Source: Flavobacterium sp. AED (lineage in GTDB: Bacteria; Bacteroidota; Bacteroidia; Flavobacteriales; Flavobacteriaceae). Taken from it: 64,000 bases of DNA. Of the stretch, positions 18,129-25,873 are shown piece after piece. The notes beneath the pieces were generated by a model that saw nothing but the letters and a program-made list of their open reading frames with translations, searched no databases and was not told the DNA's origin. Position 1 is the first letter of the stretch; each line of letters opens with the position of its first letter. The position numbers and the translations under genes were made by a program. The stretch is from positions 744,001-808,000 of the forward strand of contig NZ_JSYM01000001.1 in assembly GCF_000812945.1 (NCBI RefSeq), written 5' to 3'.

Positions 18129-18974
18129 TTAAGGATACCATTTATCGACCATTTTTCTCATAAATTCAAGGCTGCCTTTAGCAAGATCTTCCGAATTGTA
18201 TTTTGAAGGTCTCCACAAAGAAGTTGGACCTACTAGTTCTTTAATTTGTGAAGAAAAATTTTCAAGAACTAATGGACCTTGATAGTTAATTACTGCCAAA
18301 GCTTTAAAAAAATCATCCCAATGTACGTTGCCTTCGCCAGTCATACCACGATCGCTTTCGGTTATATGTACGTGTTTCAATTTGTTTCCTGCACGAATAA
18401 TGGGGTCATAAAAATTCCTTTCTTCAATATTCATATGAAAAGTATCTAGATGCAATCCAATATTATTTGTTCCAATAGCTTCAATCAGATCTAAAACTTC
18501 ATCTGCAGCTGTAAATACATAGCTTTCGTACCGATTAATTGGTTCGGGAGCAATTGTGATGTTGCGCTTGTTGGCATAATCTGCGACTTCGGTAAATACT
18601 TGTTGAAGGATTGTCTTTTCTTCTTTTGTACAAGGATTTCCTGTAAATGTTCCAATGGAAGAATGCAATACACCTCCTAAAAAATCACCATCCATTTCAG
18701 CCACTTTATCAACAGCTGATTTTATAAGCGATGTGGCTTGGTCTGGATATAAAGGAATGTGACAGTTCGCTGGTAAATTCAACGTACAACGCCCTAAAAT
18801 ACCTTTGTTGTCAAGTAGTTTCTTTGTTGTTTTAGCATCGAAATCTAATGAAGTCGGTAAAATAATTTCAAGCATATCAAAACCATATTCCGCAGTTTTT
18901 TCTATTGCAAAACGACCTCCTTCGGCACTCCATTTGGGGATAAATGATAAAATTGTTGTTCCAAATATTGGCAT
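18129..18974 (-). CDS. TIM-barrel sugar epimerase, D-tagatose/D-psicose 3-epimerase type
   Basis: Xylose-isomerase-like TIM barrel of 281 residues. The metal-ligand pattern of ketohexose 3-epimerases is present: Glu150 in EPINRYES, Asp177 in HLDTFHMN, the HVHITESDRG strand near 201-210, and Glu238 in LVLENFSS. The block DRGMTGEGNVHWDDFF is characteristic of that subfamily. It would interconvert psicose (allulose) or tagatose with fructose or sorbose. There is no signal peptide, so it is cytoplasmic. Together with the kinase, permease and porin it suggests uptake of a rare ketohexose entering glycolysis as a fructose phosphate. Confidence 0.85.
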   Translation of the reverse strand: MPIFGTTILSFIPKWSAEGGRFAIEKTAEYGFDMLEIILPTSLDFDAKTTKKLLDNKGILGRCTLNLPANCHIPLYPDQATSLIKSAVDKVAEMDGDFLGGVLHSSIGTFTGNPCTKEEKTILQQVFTEVADYANKRNITIAPEPINRYESYVFTAADEVLDLIEAIGTNNIGLHLDTFHMNIEERNFYDPIIRAGNKLKHVHITESDRGMTGEGNVHWDDFFKALAVINYQGPLVLENFSSQIKELVGPTSLWRPSKYNSEDLAKGSLEFMRKMVDKWYP

Positions 18975-19020
18975 ATTTATATAATTTTAAATTTATTTTT
19001 ATTTTACAGATTCCTAATTT

Positions 19021-20403
19021 TTAAAATAACCACCATTCTGTTTTTACTCCAATATATGAACCCCAACTTTTTTGGTTCACTTGTAAATAAGGAGAATAAT
19101 TATGATCACGGGCGTAATCGTTGTAGTGAGCCAGCGTGTAAACAAGACGAATGTGAGGACGACTCCAAGGGTCTTTTTTGCCTAATGGTACAATGGTTGG
19201 AGCAAAAGAAAATTTCCACATATTGGCTTCTGGATTATCTCCATCTTTTCGTACGGCATAATGTACTTCTTCAATTAAGTGCAACCACTTTGTTATATAA
19301 AAGAAACTTCTGAAGCCCACTACAAAATCTGTTTTTTGGTTATACAATTGATTTCCGTTGAAGTATTCGTCAGTATTTGTACTGGCAGAACCCCCTTTAC
19401 TTTTTGTAAAAACACCATATCCATTGATACTGAATTTTTGTGAAAGGTTTAGCAGAAAATGTTCCACCATTGTAAAGGAATACGCATTACTATATTTTCC
19501 CTCTGAATCTGGCGCACCATAGGTTGCCCAAGTAAAAGTGTTTCCGTTATCACCTCCATTTGCAATTCCGGAACCATATCGAACAGAAAACTGATTGAAA
19601 GAACCCGGTAAAGCTGTTTTTAGCGGATTATTATATTTAATTCCAGCTACCCAGCCATTATCGGATGGATAATTTTTAGAAGCATTTTTTGAGTTGGCAG
19701 AAACATAATGAAATTCACCTAAAAGTTTAATTACATTATCATTTTTCAAGTGAATACTGTGTTCTCCAATCCAAACCATGCGTTGGCGAATAGCAGGATT
19801 TGTTGCGCCAGCAACGGTAACTTGATAATTATAAGGATAAACACCGGTTGAATCAGATGAAGCTGGCATCAACAGGGTTAGTTCCGTATTTTTATGACTT
19901 ACGCCAAATCCTTGCGCTGAATGATCATCAAAATAAAAATAATCACTGATGTGAATATCATCGTAGCGGCGAAAACGAGATCCTACCCAAGCAGACCATT
20001 TGCTTCCCATAATATTTCTTGCTTCGATATAAGCTTCGGGAAGGATAAAAGTCAAACCATTATTGGAACGGGTACTTACATTACCTACAAACTGTCCGTT
20101 GGCGGAATACATTCCTAAACGCATCTGGAAAGTCACGTTTGTACTGTCTTTTCCAATAATCTTAGGAGTGAAATGTATCGCTGGTAATATATCGATATAG
20201 TCAGCCTGCTCCATGCGTCCTCCTAACGAACCTTGACCAGACAGATTCAAAGGTTTCCACATATTTCCTTCGCCATTTGGAGAAAGACCAACTCCGATGC
20301 GACCCGTTGTACCTAATAAAAAATTTGAATTAGTTATTACGACTTGTGAATATGTCTGTATGGATGCTATTGAGAAAAAAAGTATAAAAATTGCTTTTTG
20401 CAT
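19021..20403 (-). CDS. Carbohydrate porin, LamB/maltoporin-like
   Basis: Outer-membrane barrel of about 460 residues. The segment KWSAWVGSRFRRYDDIHISD followed by YFYFDDHSAQGFGV closely follows the LamB pattern of a basic-aromatic loop before an acidic turn, and the protein ends in a tryptophan/phenylalanine as barrels do. I chose the ATG at 20403 because it starts a perfect signal peptide (MQKAIFILFFSIASIQTYSQ); the ATG at 20454 would add 17 polar residues in front of it. It is the first gene of the sugar operon, divergent from the Nudix-type regulator. A LamB-like porin rather than SusC/SusD suggests a mono- or disaccharide. Confidence 0.85.
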   Translation of the reverse strand: MQKAIFILFFSIASIQTYSQVVITNSNFLLGTTGRIGVGLSPNGEGNMWKPLNLSGQGSLGGRMEQADYIDILPAIHFTPKIIGKDSTNVTFQMRLGMYSANGQFVGNVSTRSNNGLTFILPEAYIEARNIMGSKWSAWVGSRFRRYDDIHISDYFYFDDHSAQGFGVSHKNTELTLLMPASSDSTGVYPYNYQVTVAGATNPAIRQRMVWIGEHSIHLKNDNVIKLLGEFHYVSANSKNASKNYPSDNGWVAGIKYNNPLKTALPGSFNQFSVRYGSGIANGGDNGNTFTWATYGAPDSEGKYSNAYSFTMVEHFLLNLSQKFSINGYGVFTKSKGGSASTNTDEYFNGNQLYNQKTDFVVGFRSFFYITKWLHLIEEVHYAVRKDGDNPEANMWKFSFAPTIVPLGKKDPWSRPHIRLVYTLAHYNDYARDHNYSPYLQVNQKSWGSYIGVKTEWWLF

Positions 20404-20607
20404 TAGGCGTATATTAAAAAATTTAGTGTTAAAAAGGTTTGTTAAGTGTTTCAAAAGTTGATTAAACGTTTGGTAGATTTATTAAATAGTTTCTTTTTTA
20501 GTGCTTCTGATGTATTTGATACTCTTGTTGATTTGTTGCATAAAATTTGGACTTTTAATTTATATTATCGATTTTTAATATTAAGCGTCATTTTGAATAT
20601 TATTTTT

Positions 20608-20615
20608 CAAATGTA
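20608..20615 (-). promoter_or_regulatory. Candidate -7 element for the sugar operon (minus strand)
   Basis: CAAATGTA on the plus strand reads TACATTTG on the minus strand, matching TAnnTTTG. It would leave a 5' leader of roughly 200 bases before the porin ATG at 20403. No matching -33 box at the usual distance. Confidence 0.35.
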
Positions 20616-20728
20616 TTATATTTTTTTAATTTATAATAAAAAATATCAAATAAATATTTATTTACATCATTTTTAAGTCTAATTATATGATTTTTTAATA
20701 AATATTAATTATTTTGTTATGTATTTAA

Positions 20729-20740
20729 TATAACGTTATA
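20729..20740. promoter_or_regulatory. Candidate operator palindrome
   Basis: TATAACGTTATA is a perfect 12-bp palindrome in the middle of the divergent region, upstream of both the regulator and the sugar operon. An 11-bases-further GACGTT resembles a half site. A dimeric winged-helix regulator could bind here. Confidence 0.4.
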
Positions 20741-20801
20741 ATGACGTTTATTGTTAAAATTGAAGTATATTATGCTAAATATATTATTACAAATAAATCA
20801 T

Positions 20802-20809
20802 TAGTTTTG
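20802..20809 (+). promoter_or_regulatory. Candidate -7 element of the Nudix-type regulator
   Basis: TAGTTTTG fits TAnnTTTG and lies 66 bases before the ATG at 20876. Confidence 0.45.
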
Positions 20810-20875
20810 TAGTATTAAAAGGTTGTGTAAAACCGTACAATCTTTCAAAAAACTAATTATATTCTTTGTTATCTT

Positions 20876-21613
20876 ATGATGCCTCAAATAATTCCAAATA
20901 TATCTGTAGACTGCGTCGTTTTTGGGTTTGACGCAAATACAAAATCACTAAACGTATTATTGATAAAACGTTATTTAGAATCTAAAGAAAATCACGAACC
21001 ACTGGTTAACGATTATGTTCTAACAGGATATCATACGTTCGAGAATGAAACTATAGATGATACTGCTACTAGAGTCTTGAAGGAGTTGACAGGACTTGAT
21101 AATGTATATAAAAAACAATTTAAAGTTTTTGGAGACCCAAATCGATTGATGAATGAAAAAGATGTTATTTGGGCAAAAAATGAAAATTTTAATCAACGGA
21201 CGATAACCATAGCCTATTATTTTTTATTGAAAACGCAAGAAGTTACTTTAGAAAATAATCAACATAATCCGCAATGGTTTCCTGTGAATGATTTACCGGA
21301 ATTAGGATTTGACCACAGGGATATTATCAATGAAGCGTATGCCGATTTAAAGGAAAAAGCATTGTACAAACCTATCATTTTTGAACTTTTACCAGATAAA
21401 TTTACCTTCAAAGAATTACAGGATACCTATGAATCTATACTAGGAAATGGAATCGATAATCGGAATTTTAGGAGAAAACTGCTAACAAAGAAATACATAA
21501 TTGAGCTGGATGAAAAACAAGTGGGAGTTTCAAAAAGACCTTCTCAACTTTTTATGTTTAGTAAAGATGTTTATCAAAAAATATATAAAGAAACATACTT
21601 AATCAATATTTAA
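20876..21613 (+). CDS. Nudix-related transcriptional regulator (NrtR/AraR-like), sugar-responsive
   Basis: Protein of 245 residues: an N-terminal Nudix-fold domain (about 8-150) and a C-terminal winged helix (about 160-235, ending in the RRKLLTKKYI...KRPSQLF block typical of NrtR/AraR regulators). The Nudix box is degenerate. In HTFENETIDDTATRVLKELT the expected Gly is Tyr, and two of the four catalytic-loop glutamates are Val and Leu, so hydrolase activity is unlikely. In Bacteroidetes such proteins act as sugar-sensing repressors, for example AraR for arabinose. Its divergent position makes the porin/epimerase/kinase/permease operon the likely target; that is inference from position. Confidence 0.85.
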   Translation: MMPQIIPNISVDCVVFGFDANTKSLNVLLIKRYLESKENHEPLVNDYVLTGYHTFENETIDDTATRVLKELTGLDNVYKKQFKVFGDPNRLMNEKDVIWAKNENFNQRTITIAYYFLLKTQEVTLENNQHNPQWFPVNDLPELGFDHRDIINEAYADLKEKALYKPIIFELLPDKFTFKELQDTYESILGNGIDNRNFRRKLLTKKYIIELDEKQVGVSKRPSQLFMFSKDVYQKIYKETYLINI

Positions 21614-21660
21614 AAACCTCCTGGATTGTGATTATTTGGAATAAAAAATATTTGTAACAA

Positions 21661-21702
21661 AAAAAGTCGGTTCAATCTATAAATAGATTGAACCGACTTT
21701 TT
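21661..21702. terminator. Long bidirectional terminator
   Basis: About 20-bp perfect stem, AAAAAGTCGGTTCAATCTAT with its complement across a very short loop, followed by T-run. Placed between convergent genes. Confidence 0.93.
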
Positions 21703-21762
21703 TTAATTATTTTTTCAACAAATATCTAACTATTTAATTTAATGAAACTTCTCGTTTAATTA

Positions 21763-22635
21763 TTATAAATCAATCAGGTATGCCATAGAAAAATTAAAAT
21801 AACTAGTATTTTTCAAATTAGATTCCTCCCCTATTGGAGTGGGGAAATTAATATTATAACCTAGTTGAAAATCAAAAGAATTAGCACTAAATTCTAAAGG
21901 TAAACTTAGCTGTGTATTTATGAGACCAAAAACATTATTTTTTGTAATATCTGTAATTAATTGCCCGTTTTGAACGTAACTTCTAGCAAGTTCAATAGTT
22001 TGATCACCAGCTATAATACTTATTTGTGGCTTCAAATCTAACTGCGTTTTTTTTGTTTTTAATAGTTTAAAGGTAATATAACTAGTTGAAGCTACCTGAA
22101 ATGATTGCTCATTTCCAAACAAATAGGATCCTGATAACTGTGTCCCTAAAGTTTTTTTCTTATTTCGAATACCTATCCCTAAACTAATATCATTGCTGAA
22201 AGCATTATCAAGACCATTATTGTAAAAATATCTTGTATAAGATGCATAATATTTAAATGTCTTTTCTTTACCAAAACTTTTTCCATAACCTAAGGTTGCA
22301 GTGGTTAAATCCCATTTTGGTTCAAACTCACTGTAGTAAATCCCAGAAATGTTTGCATAAATTCCTGAGGAATGTAGATAGGTTATTTTTGGACTTACAT
22401 TATATTGTTTGATCCCAATATCGCGTCCCGAAAAATAAGTATCGTTATTATAATTTACTGAAAGATATAAAAATTGATACTTCGTGAATGAAGCCAAAAC
22501 ATCATCTATAATTTGATCTTTTTCAAAAAAGCTATCAATTACATCATTTGTCTGTTTGTCTTTAGTTGATGTCTCTTGAGAAAAAGAAATAAACACTCCT
22601 GAAAGGCATAAAAATAGGGCTGGATATTTTTTCAT
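21763..22635 (-). CDS. Putative outer-membrane beta-barrel protein, function unknown
   Basis: Protein of 290 residues with a signal peptide (about 1-19, ending SFSQ) and then a short acidic, lysine-rich linker (TKDKQTNDVIDSFFEKDQ). The remaining ~240 residues alternate aromatic and polar residues in strand-like blocks, closing in SYFNFSMAYLIDL, as outer-membrane barrels do. I cannot assign a family. It lies downstream of an ECF sigma factor/anti-sigma/LTxxQ gene set, although a terminator-like hairpin separates it from the LTxxQ gene. It may be part of that regulon by read-through. Confidence 0.7.
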   Translation of the reverse strand: MKKYPALFLCLSGVFISFSQETSTKDKQTNDVIDSFFEKDQIIDDVLASFTKYQFLYLSVNYNNDTYFSGRDIGIKQYNVSPKITYLHSSGIYANISGIYYSEFEPKWDLTTATLGYGKSFGKEKTFKYYASYTRYFYNNGLDNAFSNDISLGIGIRNKKKTLGTQLSGSYLFGNEQSFQVASTSYITFKLLKTKKTQLDLKPQISIIAGDQTIELARSYVQNGQLITDITKNNVFGLINTQLSLPLEFSANSFDFQLGYNINFPTPIGEESNLKNTSYFNFSMAYLIDL

Positions 22636-22652
22636 TTAGATATAAAATTAAA

Positions 22653-22685
22653 AAGTAAGTGATTGAAAAATTCAACCACTTACTT
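22653..22685 (-). terminator. Terminator-like hairpin after the LTxxQ gene
   Basis: AAGTAAGTG / CACTTACTT outer stem extended by TTGAA/TTCAA with one mismatch. On the minus strand it is followed by CTTTTT, so it could end or attenuate transcription before the barrel gene. Confidence 0.65.
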
Positions 22686-22708
22686 GTATTATAAAATATA
22701 AAATAAAT

Positions 22709-23134
22709 TTAATTTCGTCTTACATTACGGCCTCTTGACTCTTTTGCCGCTTCACTAATTTTCACACCATTTTGAGCATGTATTTGTTGACGTTGTTCAC
22801 TAGTTAGTGTGTTTCTAAATTCTTCTTTAAGAGCTTTAGCACTTTCTCTATTTTCAGCTAAAATATTTTTTTGAGCTTCTGTAAATGTCTTTACTAAAGC
22901 TGCATGTTGTTGTTCTTTACTCAAAGACGGATCAGCTAAAATAGCTTGTTGTTCTGCTGTAAGGGAAGCTTTGAATGCTTCTCTGTTAGCTGTCATTAAA
23001 TCACGTTGTTCTTGTACTAGTTTTTGTTGTTCAGTTGTAAAAGTAGTGATTGTAGTACTTTTTTGAGCTTCAACATTAGAAATTCCTAAAAAAAGCATAA
23101 ATGCGATTGCCGTAATTGTTTTTAATGATTTCAT
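22709..23134 (-). CDS. Secreted LTxxQ-motif (Spy/CpxP-like) envelope protein
   Basis: Protein of 141 residues with a Sec signal peptide (residues 1-23, ending VEA). The mature part is almost wholly helical and Gln/Glu/Lys-rich, with three repeats of the form (F/L)T(T/A/S)EQ(Q/R): FTTEQQK, LTAEQQAIL and LTSEQRQQI. That is the signature of Spy/CpxP-type periplasmic chaperones or stress sensors. It follows the sigma factor and membrane protein genes on the same strand, which fits an envelope-stress circuit. It is basic at its C terminus (SRGRNVRRN). Confidence 0.75.
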   Translation of the reverse strand: MKSLKTITAIAFMLFLGISNVEAQKSTTITTFTTEQQKLVQEQRDLMTANREAFKASLTAEQQAILADPSLSKEQQHAALVKTFTEAQKNILAENRESAKALKEEFRNTLTSEQRQQIHAQNGVKISEAAKESRGRNVRRN

Positions 23135-23240
23135 CTTTAATTTTTTTTATTGATATTAATATATTTGTTTTTTGAACGTTCTTTTGGTTAGACCCAAACT
23201 TTTTAAAAAAGTTTTAAACTTTTAGTAAAATAATCTAATT

Positions 23241-23720
23241 TTAGATGTCTTCTAACATATAGTTGACTACATATTCATCAATTTCTGCATCTTCAACAAA
23301 TAGTGATTTCACTAAAACATCATTCTCTTTAAGCATAATGTTTTTAGTATTTAATTTGTCATCTTTCAATCCCGGATTAGTATCTGATAATACTAAAGGA
23401 GAATTTCCAGTTTCCAGTCGATGGATAGTATCGGATACAGCTATTGGAATTTGATTCATCTTTGAATAAGAATATTGGTTATAAATCTTTAAACCAAAAA
23501 ACAAAGCGATAGCAGCTGCCATTGTCAATATTATTCTTTTTCTATAAAGAAGAATTAGCTTTGGTTGTTTTTTATTTAAAACCGTATTCAAAATTTCATT
23601 TTTAGATTGTGAAAAATAATCTTCCGGTATTTTTAACCCTAAATCTTCTTTATGAATCGTAGTTAATTTTTCATCATTCAATTGATGCGATTTTAAATCT
23701 TCGTTTTTATTTAGTTCCAT
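23241..23720 (-). CDS. Single-pass membrane protein, putative anti-sigma factor
   Basis: Protein of 159 residues. It has a charged cytoplasmic N-terminal half (about 1-60), one hydrophobic segment (IILTMAAAIALFFGLKIY, about 68-85) and an acidic periplasmic tail of about 70 residues. No zinc-binding His-x3-Cys-x2-Cys motif is present, so it is not a classical ZAS-domain anti-sigma. It starts 43 bases downstream of the ECF sigma gene. In Flavobacteria the small membrane gene after an ECF sigma gene usually restrains that sigma factor. The role is inferred from topology and position. Confidence 0.65.
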   Translation of the reverse strand: MELNKNEDLKSHQLNDEKLTTIHKEDLGLKIPEDYFSQSKNEILNTVLNKKQPKLILLYRKRIILTMAAAIALFFGLKIYNQYSYSKMNQIPIAVSDTIHRLETGNSPLVLSDTNPGLKDDKLNTKNIMLKENDVLVKSLFVEDAEIDEYVVNYMLEDI

Positions 23721-23763
23721 GATATTAGTAAATAATTTTAGAATATGGATTTTTATTTTTTAA

Positions 23764-24330
23764 TTAGACCTCTTTTACGGGTAAAAGTTCAATATTTGAA
23801 ATGTTCATTTCAATATGTTTTACGGAATTATAGTATGACGTTTTTAATGTTCCTTCCTTTATTCCCAAAATATCAGCTATTTCCCGAAATTTTAAATCAT
23901 CATAATATTTCATATTAAATATTTGCCTTTGTTTTTCAGGTAATTCTGAAAGAATACTTTGTAATTTTAACTGAAGTTCATTTCCTTCAAAAAAAGAATC
24001 CTCTATCAAATTGTCCAGATATTTTCTATTTACATCATCTATTGAAATATGATTTTTATTTTGGTTTTGTTCTAAAAAACGAAGAGATTCATTATACGCA
24101 ATTTTATGCATCCAAGTATATAAAGAACTTTGTTGCGAGAAATTGGGCAAGCTTTTATATATTCTTATAAAAGTATTTTGCATTACATCATCTGCATTTT
24201 CATGAGTAACAACTAATTTTCGGATATGCCAATACAACCTCACTTGATAAAGTTCAAGTAATTGTTTGAAAGCTTCATCTTTTTGATTATCACTAATTAA
24301 CTTACCTATGAAATCTGCTTCGTTAGCCAA
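23764..24330 (-). CDS. RNA polymerase ECF-type sigma factor
   Basis: Sigma-70 family, ECF group, 188 residues. Region 2 shows ADDVMQNTFIRIYKSLPNF (about 47-65) and YTWMHKIAYNESLRFL (about 72-87); region 4 shows LPEKQRQIFNMKYYDDLKF and the recognition helix EIADILGIKEGTLKTSYYNS. The frame has no usable ATG: the best start is a TTG at 24328-24330 giving MANEADFIGKLI, with a stop two codons further upstream. It is the first gene of a probable operon with the membrane protein and LTxxQ genes and presumably controls envelope functions. Confidence 0.9.
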   Translation of the reverse strand: MANEADFIGKLISDNQKDEAFKQLLELYQVRLYWHIRKLVVTHENADDVMQNTFIRIYKSLPNFSQQSSLYTWMHKIAYNESLRFLEQNQNKNHISIDDVNRKYLDNLIEDSFFEGNELQLKLQSILSELPEKQRQIFNMKYYDDLKFREIADILGIKEGTLKTSYYNSVKHIEMNISNIELLPVKEV

Positions 24331-24583
24331 TATTTAATTAATTTAAATTTTAATATTTCTCCAAAGGAGTAGTTAAACTTCTTTTTTATAATTATTAGAC
24401 CCTTAAAGTTGAATAAAGTTTGGACTGATTAAAACTATTTTTCAAAAATTAAAAATAATTACAATTCATAGATCTTTTTTAATAAAAATTCTTCATGCTA
24501 TTATTTTAGAGTTAAATATTTAACCCATATAAATTTATCAAATCTAATTGTAAAATCAACCAATAAAACAACTCTTAAATATT

Positions 24584-24591
24584 TACCTTTG
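24584..24591 (+). promoter_or_regulatory. Candidate -7 element of the Bcr/CflA exporter gene
   Basis: TACCTTTG fits TAnnTTTG. Transcription would begin near 24598, which excludes the alternative TTG start at 24589 and supports the ATG at 24616. The rest of 24331-24583 shows nothing. Confidence 0.55.
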
Positions 24592-24615
24592 CAAAAAATT
24601 AAAAAAAGCAATTTG

Positions 24616-25860
24616 ATGACCAATAAATCAATCACAAAAACAAAATATATAAAATTAATCCTAATTTTAGGGTCATTAACAGCGCTTGGTCCTTTTTCAA
24701 TTGACATGTATTTGCCTGGTTTTGCTGGAATTGCAAAAGACTTGAATACTTCGGTTGCTAATGTTTCCATGACATTGTCGAGTTATTTTATCGGGATTTC
24801 CGCAGGACAATTACTTTATGGGCCATTATTAGACCGTTTTGGCAGAAAAAAGCCTTTATTTATAGGATTGTTAGTTTACATTGTAGCATCATTAGGTTGT
24901 GTTTTTGTAACAGATATTGATACATTTATTGGTTTACGTTTTATTCAGGCTATAGGCAGTTGTGCAGCAACAGTAGCTTCAGTTTCTATGGTTCGGGATT
25001 TATTTCCTGTCAAAGATATTCCTAAAGTATTCTCTTTATTGATGCTAGTTGTTGGGCTTTCACCAATGTTAGCACCTACAATTGGAGGTTATATAACAGC
25101 TGATTATGGTTGGCATACTGTCTTTTTTATATTAATGTGTATGGGCGTTTTAATTCTTTTGGCGGCTCAAACGGGCTTACCAAATACTTTTAAACCGGAC
25201 ACTTCAATTTCATTAAAACCAAGACCAATTATTACAAACTTTATCAGTATTGTTAAAGAGCCTCAGTTTTATACGTATGCGTTTACAGGAGCTATCGCTT
25301 TCTCAGGGTTGTTTACTTATGTAGCTGCTTCTCCGATTCTATTCATGGATATTTTCAAAGTGGATGCTAAAACCTACGGATGGATATTTGCTTTTATGTC
25401 GTTAAGTTTTATAGGCGCCAGTCAACTTAATTCATTATTATTGAGAAAATTCACCAGTGAGAAAATGATTTATGGTGCATTAATTACACAATCAATCGTC
25501 AGTATTTTATTCCTCATTTTGGCAATGAATGGTTTTTTGGGTTTATATGAAACCATTGCTATGCTATTCTTATTCTTAGGTTGTTTAGGCATATCAAATC
25601 CAAATACAGCAGGACTTACGCTTGCTCCTTTCTCAAGAAATGCGGGAAGTGCTTCGGCTTTAATGGGCGCTATTCAGTTAGGATTGGGAGCTTTGGCATC
25701 TTTTGCAGTGGGGGTTTTTGTAAAAGATTCTATGTTACCTATGGTTATAATTATGACCGTTACAACAATTTTGGCACTAATCATTTTGATTTTTGGAAAA
25801 CGAACCATAAAAAAAACTATTGCAACTTCTCATGATGAAGGAATTGCAATAGTTCATTAA
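24616..25860 (+). CDS. Bcr/CflA-family drug exporter (MFS)
   Basis: Inner-membrane major facilitator protein of 414 residues with 12 predicted helices. The motif ALGPFSIDMYLPGFAGIAKDL in helix 1 and LLYGPLLDRFGRKKPLFIG (MFS motif A) at the helix 2-3 loop are hallmarks of Bcr/CflA exporters. Family members export bicyclomycin, chloramphenicol, sulfonamides or dipeptides; the substrate here is unknown. The open frame extends upstream to a TTG at 24589, but a -7 promoter element overlaps that codon, so I chose the ATG at 24616. It ends 13 bases from the convergent NDH-2 gene with no visible terminator between them. Confidence 0.9.
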   Translation: MTNKSITKTKYIKLILILGSLTALGPFSIDMYLPGFAGIAKDLNTSVANVSMTLSSYFIGISAGQLLYGPLLDRFGRKKPLFIGLLVYIVASLGCVFVTDIDTFIGLRFIQAIGSCAATVASVSMVRDLFPVKDIPKVFSLLMLVVGLSPMLAPTIGGYITADYGWHTVFFILMCMGVLILLAAQTGLPNTFKPDTSISLKPRPIITNFISIVKEPQFYTYAFTGAIAFSGLFTYVAASPILFMDIFKVDAKTYGWIFAFMSLSFIGASQLNSLLLRKFTSEKMIYGALITQSIVSILFLILAMNGFLGLYETIAMLFLFLGCLGISNPNTAGLTLAPFSRNAGSASALMGAIQLGLGALASFAVGVFVKDSMLPMVIIMTVTTILALIILIFGKRTIKKTIATSHDEGIAIVH

Positions 25861-25873
25861 TTAAGGGTTTAAT

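Larger units (their letters stand above)
20404..20875. other. Divergent intergenic region, sugar operon versus Nudix regulator
   Basis: About 470 very AT-rich bases without a credible gene. It holds candidate promoter elements for both directions and a 12-bp palindrome, listed separately. An open frame at 20446-20676 on the plus strand would encode a low-complexity hydrophobic peptide and is most likely chance. Confidence 0.5.

Noticed and set aside
20446..20676. 76-codon plus-strand reading frame in the divergent region
   Set aside because: Low-complexity hydrophobic product, overlaps the preferred porin leader and control region, no family resemblance.
23135..23240. A/T inverted repeat AAACTTTTT/AAAAAGTTT as terminator between the membrane protein and LTxxQ genes
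   Set aside because: Pure A-T pairing without a stable stem; more likely simple sequence.
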